Positions 22,022-45,875 of a DNA stretch of 64,000 nucleotides are shown here, piece after piece. Numbering within the stretch: position 1 is the stretch's first letter; every line of letters begins with the position of its first letter. Under the pieces are notes generated by a model. It had not been told where the DNA came from. It searched no databases and saw only the letters and a program-made list of their open reading frames with translations. Both the position numbers and the translations under genes were made by a program. Origin of the DNA: Sorghum bicolor (lineage: Eukaryota > Streptophyta > Magnoliopsida > Poales > Poaceae); NCBI RefSeq assembly GCF_000003195.3, contig NC_012878.2, positions 56,730,629 to 56,794,628 on the forward strand, in the 5' to 3' direction.

Positions 22022-23885
22022 CACTCCCTTTGCTCCATGATGGATTGAAGACGCCACCACCTCCCTTTCTCCAGTGTTCGCGGTTCGAGGAGGTGCTCAC
22101 TCCCAGTCCCCTTCCCTACATTGTCACAACTCACAACCATCGATTTTTAGTTGTCGTGACTGCCTCCGCTTTCCAACCTATTGCCCTTGTATTCTGCTGG
22201 ATAAAAGGAGAAGTCAACCAACAAGTGGATGAGCTCCGATGGTATTTTTTTATATGACTTTTAACCAGGCGCATAGCAAACTCATTGGGTTGGCACAACA
22301 TGAGTAACCCTTATCCATTGATGTGTGTTGTGCTAGTTAGATGTCATGGCACAACCTTTAACCTATCTATGGTAACCGAATCCGTGCCTAAACAAACAGT
22401 ATCAAGTGGCCCACTTGACCATTCGTTGCTATGGCGGGACCTGTCATTTGCAGCTAAGCTAAGGCTCGTAGCACTTGATGATGAATATTTTTTTCTCTTT
22501 TGACCACCCTAGAGGTTTGTGTGTATTTGTATTAAGGTAGATAGAATGTTTGGATTGCGACACGCTTGAGCACTTGATGAAGATATGAAGTACTCCGTAC
22601 ATTATCTTTCGAAAAAGAAGTACTCCGTACATTGCTCACGTTGGATTGGATCTTAGCTTTGACACCTACGAAGATAATTGGCATGCATGAGCATGTCTAA
22701 TCCTCTGTCTATATATGTACATCCAATTATATAAAAGAGGTTGTCACACGACTTTTCCTTTTTGATGCGGTAACGTCGTCAGATCATTTTTTTAAAAGTA
22801 TCTTTTTATATATAATGTGTGATTGGAATTAGGACGTTACATACCACTATACCAGTCGTAAGTGTGTACGGATGCCAATTTGTCACAAACACACACAAGA
22901 ACGATGTCAGATACTCAGATCAGATCGTACGATTACGATTTGACGATAAAGGAGAGACGCGGCACCATGCATCTGCTGGAAACCGTCGTCGTCCATCAAT
23001 GAGCACAACGAAGACAGGGTGACATGGACGTTTGATTTGTTAATTGGCATACTGATGTATATTAGACTGTACTTGTACGCTAGTGCGGCAGTAGGCGGAG
23101 GCCCCAATTAGCTTGTGACTCGTGAGGCCTACAATATAATCTCGATCGATCGGAGATTACTACGAAAAAGATCGCTTCTTAACCCAGTTCTTTCTAAAGA
23201 AACAATAAAAATGCACAGTGACACGGACACGGTGTAGGGACGATAGATGGTTTGTTTTGTTTTGTACATGATAAAGGAAAAAAAGTTAAACTAGTCCGTT
23301 CTTCCTTGTTGCAGGTTGGTGTGTCTGTGTTGTCTATGCTCTATCCAGCAATGTGTGAAATAGGCAATGAGAGCTATTAATTTTTTATACCTCCCAAAAG
23401 GTATAATTTTGGTTCGTATTGAGAAAACAAGGTGCCGATCGAGGTGTAGGTAGCAAAAGTGCTATTAATTATTGGATTGCGAAAGTGCCGAGGTGTAGGT
23501 AGCAAAAATTGTTTTGACTAACTTTAAAACAAAGATCGAAAAAAAAAACATATTTCACCGGTTTTCACACTCCAGCTGATCACCAGTGCATTGGATTCTG
23601 GCATGATTTTCGACCAGCGGTTCAATCTAACCTAAAAACAAAAAATTCGATCCAAAGTGGAAAGGCCCGATAAATAGCTAGACTGATCCGGTATATATGA
23701 CACATTGTGTCGAATTAGGTTCAGGCTAAAGATTTTTAATCTTATCATTCTTTTTTAACCAAATTTGACCCGATGAGATCCGAGTTTCATTGCACCATCC
23801 ATTTATTCCGCTTATGCAAAAATGAGTATCAGTTAGAGTTAGGTACTTTAATTTGTGATGACATAACTTGTTCTTTCGAGTTTAT
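22022..23885. other. Intergenic, no gene recognised
   Basis: AT-rich DNA with only short frames. 'tactccgtacatt' occurs twice at about 22590-22633, a remnant of Stowaway-like termini. Nothing else is supported. Confidence 0.5.
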
Positions 23886-23888
23886 TTA

Positions 23889-24068
23889 GGCTCTGTTTGG
23901 TTCCACCAACTAAATTTTAGTTAGCTAAACTTTATAGTCACTTTAGTAGCTAAAGTTCCAAACACATTGACTTAAATGAGTTAAAATAGTTTAGTTCCAT
24001 TAGTCATTTAAGAGTAGCTAAAATAATTTTAGCTAGCTAAAATTTAGTTGGTGGAACCAAACAGAACC
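23889..24068. repeat. Tourist MITE, near-perfect hairpin
   Basis: The 180-bp element begins GGCTCTGTTTGGTTCCACC and ends GGTGGAACCAAACAGAACC. Inverted homology extends about 40 bp inward (AACTAAATTTTAG). It is flanked by TTA at 23886-23888 and 24069-24071. Confidence 0.9.
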
Positions 24069-24399
24069 TTAGTTTTGACCTAGCACATGTTGATCCGTAT
24101 ATGATCACTTCGGCAGACTGCACGTCGTGACTGCACGTCGTCGGTGATGGTTGCGTCAATCTGAACGCATGACGGCCGAGTATCTCTCGTAGAGTGGGGT
24201 GTACCTCGCGTGTACTTTGACGAGTGTGCATGTGACTGTGAGTATTATAAACCCCTTTGTTATGTTTTTCTATTTTGTATACTATAAATATGAAGTTATA
24301 TATAGAGATCAAAAGAGGGCCTTTATAAACCCCTTTGTTATAAAAACACCATCCAACAACTTGGTTATTCAATTGTAATCATCTTTTTATTCTAGATTT

Positions 24400-24572
24400 C
24401 TTGCTAGCCAAAGAAATAAAAAAAAACGAGAATGACCTTTTAGAATACATACAAGATATATAGAAAAACTGCTGAAGAGAGTGGAAAGATATAGAAAATG
24501 ATTCTTACGCAAATGGCTTTCTAAATGACGTTTTAGAGTGTGAATTTTAAAAAAAGACTCTTGAAGATGCTC
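24400..24572. repeat. Inverted, truncated copy of the 756-1042 MITE
   Basis: Its reverse complement matches the 756-1042 family: it starts GAGCATCTTCAAGAGTC and shares 'gcaaatggctttctaaatga' in the plus orientation. The left terminus is missing. Confidence 0.6.
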
Positions 24573-24575
24573 CGA

Positions 24576-24767
24576 GGTCCTATTTGGATCCACTATCTAT
24601 AGTAGTTAGTTGGCTAATAATTTATTATCTCATTTGGTATAGATAGTGGATAGTTGTTATCTAAAGGTTGGGCTAACAATTAGCTAATTTGTTATCTATA
24701 CCTATTTGGGACCAAAAGAGATGATTATTAGTAGAAAGCTACTATTTCTAGGGATCCAAACAGGACC
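24576..24767. repeat. MITE with AGGTCCTRTTTGGATCC termini
   Basis: The 192-bp element has inverted ends AGGTCCTATTTGGATCC and GGATCCAAACAGGACCT. The interior includes 'tgttatctatacc' and is noncoding. A clear target duplication is not visible. Confidence 0.7.
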
Positions 24768-27400
24768 TAAGAATGCGAATTTGCTAATTTTTAACATTTA
24801 CACGTGCTAAATCAGATTGCGAAAATTAATACTCTCTCTCGGCGTTCAACTTTGTCTTCTTTCCTATGGACAAGTATTCTGGCCATAGATTGTGAAGTAC
24901 TAGTACAAACCGCCTGGTTGGGATCTTCGTGCACAGCTGGTTTGGGCAGAATATATATTGATTATATTTGTCATACTCCATCAAACTTACCAAGGAACAC
25001 TAGTTTAATTGTCCGGTTGAAATATAGTAGACATAAGGCATATGGTTAAATATATGTGCGATTGAGATAAACTGTCGATTGATATGCAGATTAGTTTCAA
25101 TCCTCCTGCTGGTAGCTAGCAGATGACTCCTGACTCAAAGGGCCCTTGACACTTTGTTTCCTCGGGGCAAATAAGCTCCTTTGGATGGCGAAATTTTTTT
25201 CAGCACTTTTACAATAAAAAAGTAAATTGATTTCTTTTACGTAAATTTGTACTACATGATTACTATGAAATATTGAAATTTCTGTATTCAAAGGGAATTA
25301 TAGATCTAAATGTGTTTGTTTGCTGGTAGTGTCGCATGAACGCTTTGATCTCACTAATTAAGCCATGTGGGTATCGGAATATTGGATTCAGTTGATCCTT
25401 ATTCTGCGTAGCATATACTAGCATACTGTACACCAGAAGAAGTTAGTTGTAGATCGACATCAATACCAACTTACCAGTGAGTTTAATAAATTTAGATATA
25501 CTATAGTAGTAGTTAGAAGTTCAGATTTCTCTGCTCTCATTTGATTAAGTTTAACTTAGTTTTCATGGTAAACAAACATGCATATCAACGCGTCAACGGT
25601 AGTAAATAAATATAATGCGAAATCTGACTCCTTTCACTTTTTTTTTGTTAACTCTCTTCTCCTTCGCGGTAAGAAGATGTGTGCCTTGGTCATTTTAATT
25701 TCTAGAAGCTTTTTAATTACTCCTACCACGATGAGATTGACTGGCTCTTGCGGATGGAGCTAATTAGTTTACTTTTGATCCAACTAATAATGAAGCTTAC
25801 TGCTTGCTAACTAGAGTAATTTTGAGAGCAAACCAATTAACTCGCTCCATTGCCATCATCGTAATTCGTAAACTAACATATCGCATAGGTGGATCTCTCT
25901 CTGTACCTACCAGCAGATACATACATAGTGTATCTGCTTGCATTGCATTGGTGACCGTACAATATAGCCGAGCCGCAAATAATCGACAAAATTATCCGGT
26001 AATCTGATCTCTATCTTGCTGAAAGACGACGTACGTTGTCGATGGAACAGTTGTAAGCAGCTGCTGTCCAAAGGGCTAGGCATGCAGAACGAAGCTGACA
26101 CGGCCGGCGGCCGGCCGCCGCGCGTGTGGGTGTCGGACCGGGCTAGGCGACGGGCGCGGTGACACGAGCACGCTGCGCCGATCGACGCGGAGAGGCCCAA
26201 CCCAACCCAATGCAAACCCAGCCGGGCAGCGCCGATCGAATCGGAGGCTCGCGTAGTCGATAAGAAAACGGCCGGGGAGAAGATTACAAGCCTAATTTTT
26301 ATGCGCCGCGCGGCTCTGGCTCCCCGCATTGTCACGGCCGCCGGATGCGACGACGGCGGTGGTAGCCGTTTCCGATGATGCCCCTGCTCCTTCTCCGCCC
26401 TCGTCGCTACCAAATTGACGGTTGTATACGTGGCTCTTTTGGCTAGTTTTTGCTTCCAGATGTAGATCTCTCTCTCTCTCTCTCTCTCTCTCTGTTGTTG
26501 TTGTTGTGACCGCCGATTTTGAAATTTGATCGGTCTCACTCGCTCACTGTTTTTCACGGCCAAACATATTAATCCCCCCCTGTTTTTCTTGTGAAAAGTA
26601 AACTGATTTCTATAAAATTCTTACACGGTCAATTATTTATCCGTTTCGTGTTCAATGTTTCTCCGTCCACGAAACATGTTACGTTTCGAATTATGTTTCA
26701 TGAAACATGTTATTCTAGCACATTGAAACGTAAAAGGAAAAGCTAGTGACCATGCACATTGAAATCAACGTGTCTTGCATAATCATTAGCTATCATACTT
26801 AAAAACTAGAAAAGCTATTATTCACTTCGTTTCAAATTATAGGTCGTTCTAGCTTTTCACTGTATTTAGACATAATTTATACATACCTAGATGCATAGCA
26901 AAAGTTTATCAAAAAAAGTTAGAGCGATTTAACATGAAAGGAGTAACCAAGGTACGTACCTAGAAAAAGTGAGAATGACTTATTCAATTTAAAACAAAGG
27001 TAGTAACTAACAAGGACATTTATACTTATATTAATCTATTTCAAAAGGTTTTAATAAAACATCCTTCTTTCTTTAAAGACTTTTTCCATCCCTAATTATA
27101 AGATGTTTTAGTTTTTCTAAATACATATTTAAATATATAATAAAACCTAATATATTTAGAAATACAAAATAATTTATAATTTGGAATTGAGGGAAGTGTA
27201 TTGACAGCTTAATTAACGATGAAAGCCAGTTACTACTGCCAGCTATAGAATCAACAAGAATTAGGCTAGCGATGAACCTGAGGTGGGGGATTAAAATAGC
27301 CGAAAAAAGAAAAAAAAATTGCTCCACAAACACTTTAAAACGCAGGGGTTTAACACTCACCGGGGGCCCACGAAAAGATCCTATAAATTCTTGCGTGCGC
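24768..27400. other. Intergenic region upstream of glutamate synthase
   Basis: No gene supported. It holds a (CT)n microsatellite at 26467-26493 and Stowaway-like remnants at about 26815-26945 and 27085-27197 ('ccatccctaattataaga' near the left, 'ataatttggaattgaggg' near the right). A 218-codon minus-strand frame at 25907-26563 runs through the microsatellite and is not believed. The right end should hold the glutamate synthase promoter. Confidence 0.45.
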
Positions 27401-27632
27401 CGTTGCGCACAGACCGTTGTACTGTGAAATCCTGCAAGGCGAAGAGAACCAGAGAAGGGAGGGAAAGCGGGCGCACAGCGGAGGGCCGCCGAGGCGACAG
27501 GCGGCGGCCGTCCCAATCATTCCCCGTCGTCCCCCGCTAGCGATCCTTCCCCGCCGCGTTTCGCCGCAGACGTTCTCCTGGCGAAGAACGCGAAGAGCAC
27601 GAGCTACTACAGCCAAAGCGCGAGCAAAACAA

Positions 27633-27898
27633 GGTATGGTTTGCTTCGTTTGTTATTTCCACCCGCTGTCAGGATAACTTCTTCTTCTACCACTTGTTTA
27701 TGCAACTGCAAACTCACTTCTGATTTCTCCATCTTTTGTTTGTCTGTTTGTTTGTTTTTTTAAATGAAATTATCATCGGTTTCATCCTTGGCAAGCGAGG
27801 AAGCAGATGCACCCAGAAATTTTTTAAAGATTTGTTTCGGATACTTCAGGGGACCTCGGATTGGAATCTCAAGCTTTGTCTGTTGCGGTTTCACGCAG
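27633..27898 (+). other. Probable 5'-UTR intron of glutamate synthase
   Basis: A strong donor (ACAAG|GTATGG) follows a purine-rich leader, and a plausible acceptor (TTTCACGCAG) precedes the ATG by 65 nt. The assignment is inferred from consensus only. Confidence 0.4.
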
Positions 27899-27963
27899 AT
27901 AAGTACTACCGGCGCTGGGGCGGCATTCTTTCTCCTCTTCCCACAAAGTGACAAAGCCGGGCA

Positions 27964-39100
<11,137 letters not shown>

Positions 39101-39632
39101 GCAAATAAAGCATTTCTGTAACATTAACTCTTTTGGAGGTAGATATATATGTGTTTCCCTTTTCACGCTGAAGAAAAAAAGAAAATGAGATCCCTTTTAG
39201 CTCTGAAAGGATTAAAGAAAGGACTCATTTAGCAGAAACAGAGAGCCCGTGTGTTATATATATTAATTAGGTTGAAAGCAATAGGAAAAAAAATGAGGTG
39301 TACATTTATTGTTCTCTTCCTGTGAAGAAATACCGGGTTTGTAGGTTTAGGAAAATGTATAGCTGATATAGATGGGAAACTTATTAACAATTGTTTATAA
39401 AACTATACGGAGTACTCTCTTCTGCCTCTTTCTTCGGTGCATGCGTAAACCTGCTCGGTGTGGATCTGTTGTGCTCCGTGTATTATAGGGCCTCCCCGGT
39501 GCTTCAGTTTGGCCATTAGTTCCATCCTCCACGTTATACCTGATCTCCATATCATACATCATACAGGTTAGTAGCTCCGCAGACCGTCAGAGTGGCTTCC
39601 AATCCACCATTAATCTAGAAGGTGTCGTTATC

Positions 39633-40168
39633 GTGTCTGAAAACCTCTGCATCTTTTGTGATCAGTCGCCTGAGACTTTAGATTTTATTGTGTTGGGCTG
39701 TGTTTTCAGTCGCCAGGTTTGGTCCTCTTGCCTAGGAAGGTTCCAGCTGCAGCACTTAATCACATTACAAGAGCAAGACGTTATGGCTTGGTGGACCGAT
39801 TCGAGGAAAAGGCTCCCTAAGCACATCCGTCGAGGCTTCAACTCTCTTTTCTTCGTCGTCGGTTGGAACCTCTGGAAGGAGCGCAATGCGAGAACCTTTG
39901 ATAGATCGTCTCGACAGCCGGCTGTTCTTCTGCAAGCTATCCTTGACGAAGCAGCTCTCTGGGTGGCTGCTGGTTTCAGGGCGCTCGGAGCGTTGCTGGC
40001 CTCGGGGTAGTAGTTCAGTAGTCTTTTCTCTTTCTCTTGCTGTGTAACTTGCTTTGGTCTGGTTTTGTTCTGCGACGGTAACCTACGGCTTACTGTCTTC
40101 GGCTTTTGTTGTAACTCTCTTAACCCTTGCTTAATGAAATACATGCAGCGCATGTTCTCGAAAAAAAA
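39633..40168 (+). mobile_element. 5'-truncated LINE tail with poly(A)
   Basis: A 125-codon frame carries the zf-RVT remnant CIFCDQSPETLDFIVLGC (the usual His is Phe) and WNLWKERNARTF, the standard C-terminus of grass LINE reverse-transcriptase proteins. A short 3' UTR ends in an A-run at 40160-40168. It lies just downstream of glutamate synthase in the same orientation. It is inactive. Confidence 0.8.
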
Positions 40169-40515
40169 AGTAGATAATCTCCGTTCAAAAAAAAACAGCA
40201 GATAACAATGCCTGCTCTTGTTTTGACGACAGTTGGTTTGACAGGAATATTTTTTACTCTAAACTAAGAATACCGTAATAAGAATCACATCATCGATTCT
40301 TGAATCTTGATTGAGTTTACACACCTTGCTTGATCAGTCCTGTTTCTTGCGAGGCACAGTAAGCATGGCTGTTATTCATTGTACACTGAAATTTTTGGCG
40401 AATGATAGAGAACATGTGGCGAGATGGACACTGAAATATGCTTGACATTCAACCACGTAGGGCTTAGTTTACTTCAGTCATGTTCAGTTTGACAAACCAG
40501 CTATTAGCCTGTTAC
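40169..40515. other. Short intergenic spacer
   Basis: Nothing recognised apart from a second A-rich stretch at about 40187-40197 following the LINE tail. Confidence 0.5.
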
Positions 40516-40518
40516 TAA

Positions 40519-40749
40519 GGCCTTGTTTAGTTCGCAAAATTTTTTGTTTTTAGATACTGTAGCATTTCGTTTTTATTTGACAAACATTGTCCAATCACGG
40601 AGTAACTAGGCTCAAAAGATTCATCTCACAAATTACAGATAAACTGTGCAGTTAGTTTTTATTTTTGTCTATATTTAATACTCCATGCATGCGATCAAAG
40701 ATTCGATGTGACGGGGAATCTTGAAAATTTTTGCGAACTAAACAAGGCC
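40519..40749. repeat. Tourist MITE, GGCCTTGTTTAG family, complete copy
   Basis: 231 bp with perfect terminal inversion GGCCTTGTTTAGTTCGC / GCGAACTAAACAAGGCC and TAA on both sides (40516-40518 and 40750-40752). It is the best preserved copy of this family in the window. Confidence 0.92.
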
Positions 40750-41162
40750 TAAAACCTAGAAGGTAGTACCAGTACAACTTAAGGCCATTTGACAGGCCTT
40801 TACATTATTCCATCTCTATGCTGCTAATCACATATTGATGCGTCCACTCTCACTACTGCAGGAAAGCGTTTTTCAGACGGTTGTCGAAGCCTCTTAGAGA
40901 CGGCTAGGTCATGCGTCTGAAAATTTGTGTCTCTGATGTGCCAGACCCAGTGACGGGTCAATAACCGTCTCAGATGATTTGTTCTAAGAGACGGGCTTTA
41001 CGCACACCCGTCTGTGATAGTTTAGGTTACAGACGGTTGTCTTATCTACCAATCGTCTCAGTAATGAAACAACCAGCGATAGGTATCGTTATAAACCGTC
41101 TCAGGACCTGTAGAATGGCGACGGGTGTACCCCGTCTCAGTTGTAAATATAACACAGACGGT

Positions 41163-43565
41163 GAAGGGTCGAGATGGCGGACTAGAGAGGGGGTGAATAG
41201 TCCTTTCTAAAACTTATTACGCCGGCTAACCGAAACAAATGCGGAATTAAAACTATCGGCCTAGCCAAGACTACACCCCTCTATCTAAGTTCTCTAGCAC
41301 CTTGAAAAGATCCTAAACAAGCAAACAAGGTGCAACCTTAGCAAGAGCTCACATAACCAATTCTAGGAGCAAGGTCACACAAACCTATGCAACTAGTACT
41401 TTGCAAACCGGGGGAGCTCCTACTCAAACTAGTGAGGTAAAGTGCACAAAGCCTAAGCTCACTAGCAAGCTCAATAACAAGGCAACTAATGTCAAATTAG
41501 AGAGCGCAACTTACTTAGTTACACAAACTAAACAATGTGACTAACAAGGTTACACAACCCAATTTAGTCACGCAAGGGAACTACTTCTAGCTACACAAGC
41601 AAGAAGGTAACTAGCAAGCTACACAAGCTAACTAATTACAAGAGCAACTACACAAGCACAAGTATATAAAGAAAGTAAATACAAGCTCGTGTATAGCGAA
41701 TGCAAACCACCGAGAAGAGTAGACAATGTTGACACGGTGATTTTTACCGAGGTTCACTTGGTTGCCACCAAGCTACGTCCTCGTTGTGGCGATACACCCA
41801 CTTGATGGATCACGAGCTAATTGGCATTCCAAAGCCAAACCCTCAGCGGATGCCGCACATCCACTCTCAAGATGGGGATCCTCCAAGCCACAAGCAATCC
41901 ACTAGAGTTGCTCTTCGCGATCCCCGCGGGGTGAGCACCGTACCCCTCACAATCTCTTCTCCGGAGCACCGCACAATCTCCTTGCGTGCTTCGACGGAGT
42001 CACAAGCCACCAAGCCGTCTAGGAGGTGGCAACCTCCAAGAGTAACAAGCACCACCGGCTTGCAACACGAACACCTAGTGCCACTCGATGCAATCTCTCA
42101 ATGCAACGCACTAGAATCGCTCACTCACACAATCGGATGAATACTATCAAGCATATGTGAGTTAGAGGCTTCACTAGCACTTCCCAAGCATTGACACTAA
42201 GTCCCAAGGGTGCTCAGCACCGGCCAAGGCCGGCCACCACTTCTATTTATAGCCCCAAGGGCTAAACTAGCCGTTGCCCCTTCACTGGACAAAACACGTG
42301 GGCACTGGACGCTCACAGGGAGCCACCGGACGCTCAACTCCCAGCGTCCGGTGCTCAGGTGTCGGCCACGTGTCACTAGCCGTTTGAACTCGACCGTTGC
42401 CGCCAACGGCTAGTGCGCACGCGCGCCTGCACAGCACCACCGGACGCTCTACTGCGTCACACCGGACGCGTCCGGTGCACACCGGACCCGTGCGCAGAGA
42501 GCTCCGCAAACTTGCAGAGTCACCGGACGCTAGCCATCGGACGCACCCTGAGCGTCCGATGCTCACCGGACTCAAGCGCAGAGAGGGTCACCAAACCGCC
42601 CGCACACCGGACGCTGAGCACCGGACTCTCTCCGGTGCGTCCGGTGCACTCTGCTGCACCCGACAGCACACCGGACGCTCTGGACCAGCGTCCGGTGCTG
42701 CCAACACCAGCGTCCGGTGAGTGCCCGCAACATCTCCAAATTTCCCACCGGCACAATAGAAAATATGCACTTAATTTTCTCAAAAGCGCCGAATCCCGCC
42801 TCGCAAGCTCGGCGAGAGGGAGAGAGAAACCCACACCTCTCTCAACCCTAGGAACACCACCTCCTTTGTAAAGTGTGCTAACACCAACAAGTGTCCACCA
42901 CCAAAGTGCAAGTGTGTTAGCATTTTCACAAACATTTTTCCCAAAGGAGTTAGCCTCTCAAACTTGCCACGCCACTCGATCCTAACACGTATGCAAAGTT
43001 AGATCGCTCAAGTGGCACTAGATGACCGATATGCAAACAAGTTTACCCCTCTTGATAGTACGGCCATCTATCCTAAATCCGGTCATAAACTTCTCTACAC
43101 ACCTATGACCGGTGAAATGGAAATGCCCTAGGTTATACCTTTGTCTTGCGCTTTTCATTCCATCTCCTCCAATGTTGATGCAACACATGCACCAACCAAT
43201 CACCAAAAGATATGATCCACTTCATATCATCACGTGACCGTATTGGTTCATCGATCTTGACCTCACTTGCTCTTCACCGTTGCCTTGGTCCATCGGCGCC
43301 AAGTCTTGCTCAAGCTTCACCGTCACACGCGGTCCCTCGCTTCAAAGCCTCCGACTTGCCCTTCACTCTTACAACCGGTCCATCAAGCCAAGCCTCATCT
43401 TGATCTTCTCCACCTTGGTCACATGACTCCATGTCATGTCTCATATGTAATGAGCTCCTCCATCATCACATAATCACTTGTGGACTAATCTCCTGTATAT
43501 CTCACATAAACACTATTAGTCCACCTAAGTTGTCACTCAATTACCAAAACCAAACAAGGACCTTT
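41163..43565. mobile_element. 2.4-kb non-autonomous element inserted in the CACTA fragment
   Basis: It interrupts the AGACGG repeats. It starts GAAGGGTCGAGATGGCGG and ends AAGGACCTTT(C), giving a weak 8-bp terminal inversion. CAGACGGT and CAGACGGC flank it and may be a target duplication or simply two host repeat units. The interior has a low-complexity 'ctaactagcaagctacacaa' region (about 41330-41700) and a cluster of inverted GCGTCCGGTG motifs (42290-42720). No credible coding region was found. The superfamily is not determined. Confidence 0.5.
42290..42725. repeat. Inverted CACCGGACGC / GCGTCCGGTG motif cluster
   Basis: More than ten copies of the decamer or its complement alternate in orientation within about 430 bp. 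They form many short potential hairpins. It lies inside the 2.4-kb inserted element. Confidence 0.8.
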
Positions 43566-43680
43566 CAGACGGCTTCACAACCGTCTCTGGCAATGAGGGT
43601 TACAGACGGTTGTCTAATCTAACAACCGTCTCAGTAATGAAACAGCCAGCGACAGGTACGATTATAAACCGTCTCAATTT

Positions 43681-44665
43681 TTCTTTTATAGATAATGGAA
43701 AGAAGTTCCAAGCAGCGCCATCCCCTTTCAAGAAGATGAATCAATCAAAATTATTACAATCAGTGGCACATCCACCCCACCCAAACACAACTAACGTTTA
43801 CCAGAAGGGCTCCTAAGAATGAATGGCCATCCACACCAGGCAAAATTTTGCTTGCGGCCGATTCCAATGTGCCGCATCCCTGGATGAACAACTCTTTCTG
43901 ATCATCATATTATTGCAACTATGCTCTAAACTCGTGTGTCGCCTAAATAAGACCTGCAAAGAAGTTTTTAGTCTGCACTTTTCAAAAACAAACTCATTTG
44001 CGATTAGGTTCTTTATGATGGAACCCATCCATTTGGGCTTGAGTTGTCGACTTTAAGCAGGTGTTCATATTTTTTTTCGATTATTCAAGGATTTAACGCC
44101 CTTTGTTCTTTTAATGGTACACGACGTACCCACCAATAGCGAAATGCCTATGGTAATTTCATCAATATCGAGATCTACAAGTCCAGACTCAGTTTTTTCC
44201 AAGGTGCTCATAGTGGTACATGTGTATGCATGCGTTCATAAGCATGAATGTATATGTATGTATAAAAAAAATCAACCAAAGCGCCTTGCAAAATGTTATC
44301 AAAGTATCAATTAATAGTGTTTATACTCCATATCTTGATAACATTATCTTGATTAGACCATTGGCTGAATATACTGTTTACATTCGCAGGAGGTGGAATT
44401 CCAAACACAACTGCGCAACAGGGTCAAAGAAATTTACCAAATGAACACTCACAAAACTAGATGTTGGACGGTTTCTAGATTTTACTACCGAAACAACAAA
44501 ATTTACTCCTATGCCAATTTGCACTAGCAATCTTGCCATTGGTAAGGATAACCCCTTTCTTCAAGAACCACATGAATGAATGAAGATTATGCTCTAAAAA
44601 TAAGTTCATGGAATTTTTTTAGTACACTGAACCAGCCAGCCAGCCAGCCTATACTAAAACCCAAT
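43681..44665. other. Intergenic, no gene recognised
   Basis: Only short frames are present on either strand. A small 'ccagccagccagccagcc' repeat lies at about 44632-44649. The right border of the CACTA-like element should lie here but was not identified. Confidence 0.45.
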
Positions 44666-45082
44666 TGACCTTGTTTAGTTTTTTTTTTTTTTGCAAAATA
44701 GACACTGTATTACTTCATTTATATTTAATAAATATTATCTAATTATAGACCAAATAGACTCAAAGGATTTGTATCGCAAATTACAAACAAACTGTACAAT
44801 TAGTTATTATTTTTATTTATATTTAATATTTTATGCATGCGCCGCAAGATTCGATATGACAGTGAATCTGAGGCCTTGTTTAGATGTGAAAAGATTTTGG
44901 ATTTCACTACTGTAGCATTTTCGTTTGTTTGTGGCAAATATTGTCCAATCATAGACTAACTAGGAACAAAAGATTCGTCTCGTGATTTACAGGTAAACTA
45001 TGCAATTAGTTTTTATTTTCGTCTATATTTAATACTTCATGCATGTGTCGAAAGATTAGATGTGACGGAGAATCTTGAAAAC
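44666..45082. repeat. Two degraded GGCCTTGTTTAG-family MITEs, end to end
   Basis: The copy at 44666-44871 has a decayed left end (GACCTTGTTTAG) and stops where the second (44872-45082, starting GGCCTTGTTTAGATG) begins. The second lacks its right terminus. Both keep the internal 'aaactgtacaattag' type landmark. Confidence 0.7.
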
Positions 45083-45270
45083 TTGGCCAAAGCTGCATTC
45101 AATCTTTTGCGTGCTTGACGGTCGACCAAACCCAACATATACATATCACCGGCAGATGTGGCCAATGAGCGTGTCGTACCCTATAACAGTTTACTCAAAC
45201 TCAGTCGGCAACGCCTCTAGCTCTAGCTAGCTAGTCAGTCTGCACCCCATCATGCACGCTCTCTTGCTCG

Positions 45271-45278
45271 CTATATAG
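45271..45278 (+). promoter_or_regulatory. TATA box of the DUF4228-like gene
   Basis: CTATATAG lies about 100 bp upstream of the ATG at 45378, a suitable distance for a grass gene with a short leader. Confidence 0.6.
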
Positions 45279-45377
45279 TCGTCGCTGGTACACCAAATAC
45301 CAGCCTTCAACACACACATCAATCTCCTCTTCAGTATCTCGCTTAGCAACACCACGCGTCTTTCTTGACAAGACGGC

Positions 45378-45875
45378 ATGGGCAACAGCCTGCCGCTGCC
45401 ATGCGTGTGCCGCCGCTGCTGCCACGACGAGGTCAACGAGGTCGATGCAGGCACCGCCGCCGTGGCCGGCGGCGCCAAGAAGAGAAGGAGGAAGCAGCAG
45501 CAGCGGAGGCCTGACCGCAGCAGGAACGTCTGGGCGGCGCGGCCGAGGCACGTGGTGGTGCCGGTCGTGGACGCGCCGGAGGACGGCGACGACGTCCGCC
45601 GGGAGCAGGAGGCGTGGCCTGAGTGCCACGTGGAGCCGGCCGGCCACGGCGAGGACGGCGCGGTGCGGGTGAGGATCGTGATGAAGAGGAGGGACATCGC
45701 GCAGCTGGTGGCGAGGCTGGAGCAGCGCGGCGCCGAGGAGAGGAACGCCGCCGCCGGGATTGAGGAGGTCATCAGCACCGACCTCGCCGGCTGCAGCGGT
45801 GGCGGCGGCGTCACGATCATGAGCCCATGCCGGGACGCCTGGAGGCCGCGGCTCTCCGTCATACCGGAGAACTAG
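45378..45875 (+). CDS. PADRE/DUF4228-like small protein
   Basis: An intronless 165-aa frame. It opens MGNSLPLPCVCRRCC: Gly2 fits N-myristoylation and the cysteines could be palmitoylated, as in this plant family. A basic patch KKRRRKQQQRRP follows. The domain core VRVRIVMKRRDIAQLVARLE and the C-terminal WRPRLSVIPE motif match the general layout of PADRE (DUF4228) proteins, which are stress-responsive and of unclear biochemistry. Third-position GC is very high, as usual for grass single-exon genes. A TATA box lies 100 bp upstream. Antisense frames across it are shadows. The family assignment is by motif memory and not certain. Confidence 0.7.
   Translation: MGNSLPLPCVCRRCCHDEVNEVDAGTAAVAGGAKKRRRKQQQRRPDRSRNVWAARPRHVVVPVVDAPEDGDDVRREQEAWPECHVEPAGHGEDGAVRVRIVMKRRDIAQLVARLEQRGAEERNAAAGIEEVISTDLAGCSGGGGVTIMSPCRDAWRPRLSVIPEN

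Larger units (their letters stand above)
40851..43680. mobile_element. CACTA-like transposon fragment, split by an insertion
   Basis: The left end is CACTACTGCAGGAAAG, the CACTA signature, followed by dense subterminal motifs of the type AGACGGTTGT/ACCGTCTCAG in both orientations. After a 2.4-kb insertion the same repeats resume at 43566-43680. About 75 bp at 41029-41105 recur at 43600-43676. No transposase and no matching right terminus are visible, so it is non-autonomous and truncated. Confidence 0.65.

Noticed and set aside
25907..26563. 218-codon minus-strand frame
   Set aside because: It reads through a (CT)n microsatellite as Arg-Glu repeats, has no domain and no supporting signals.
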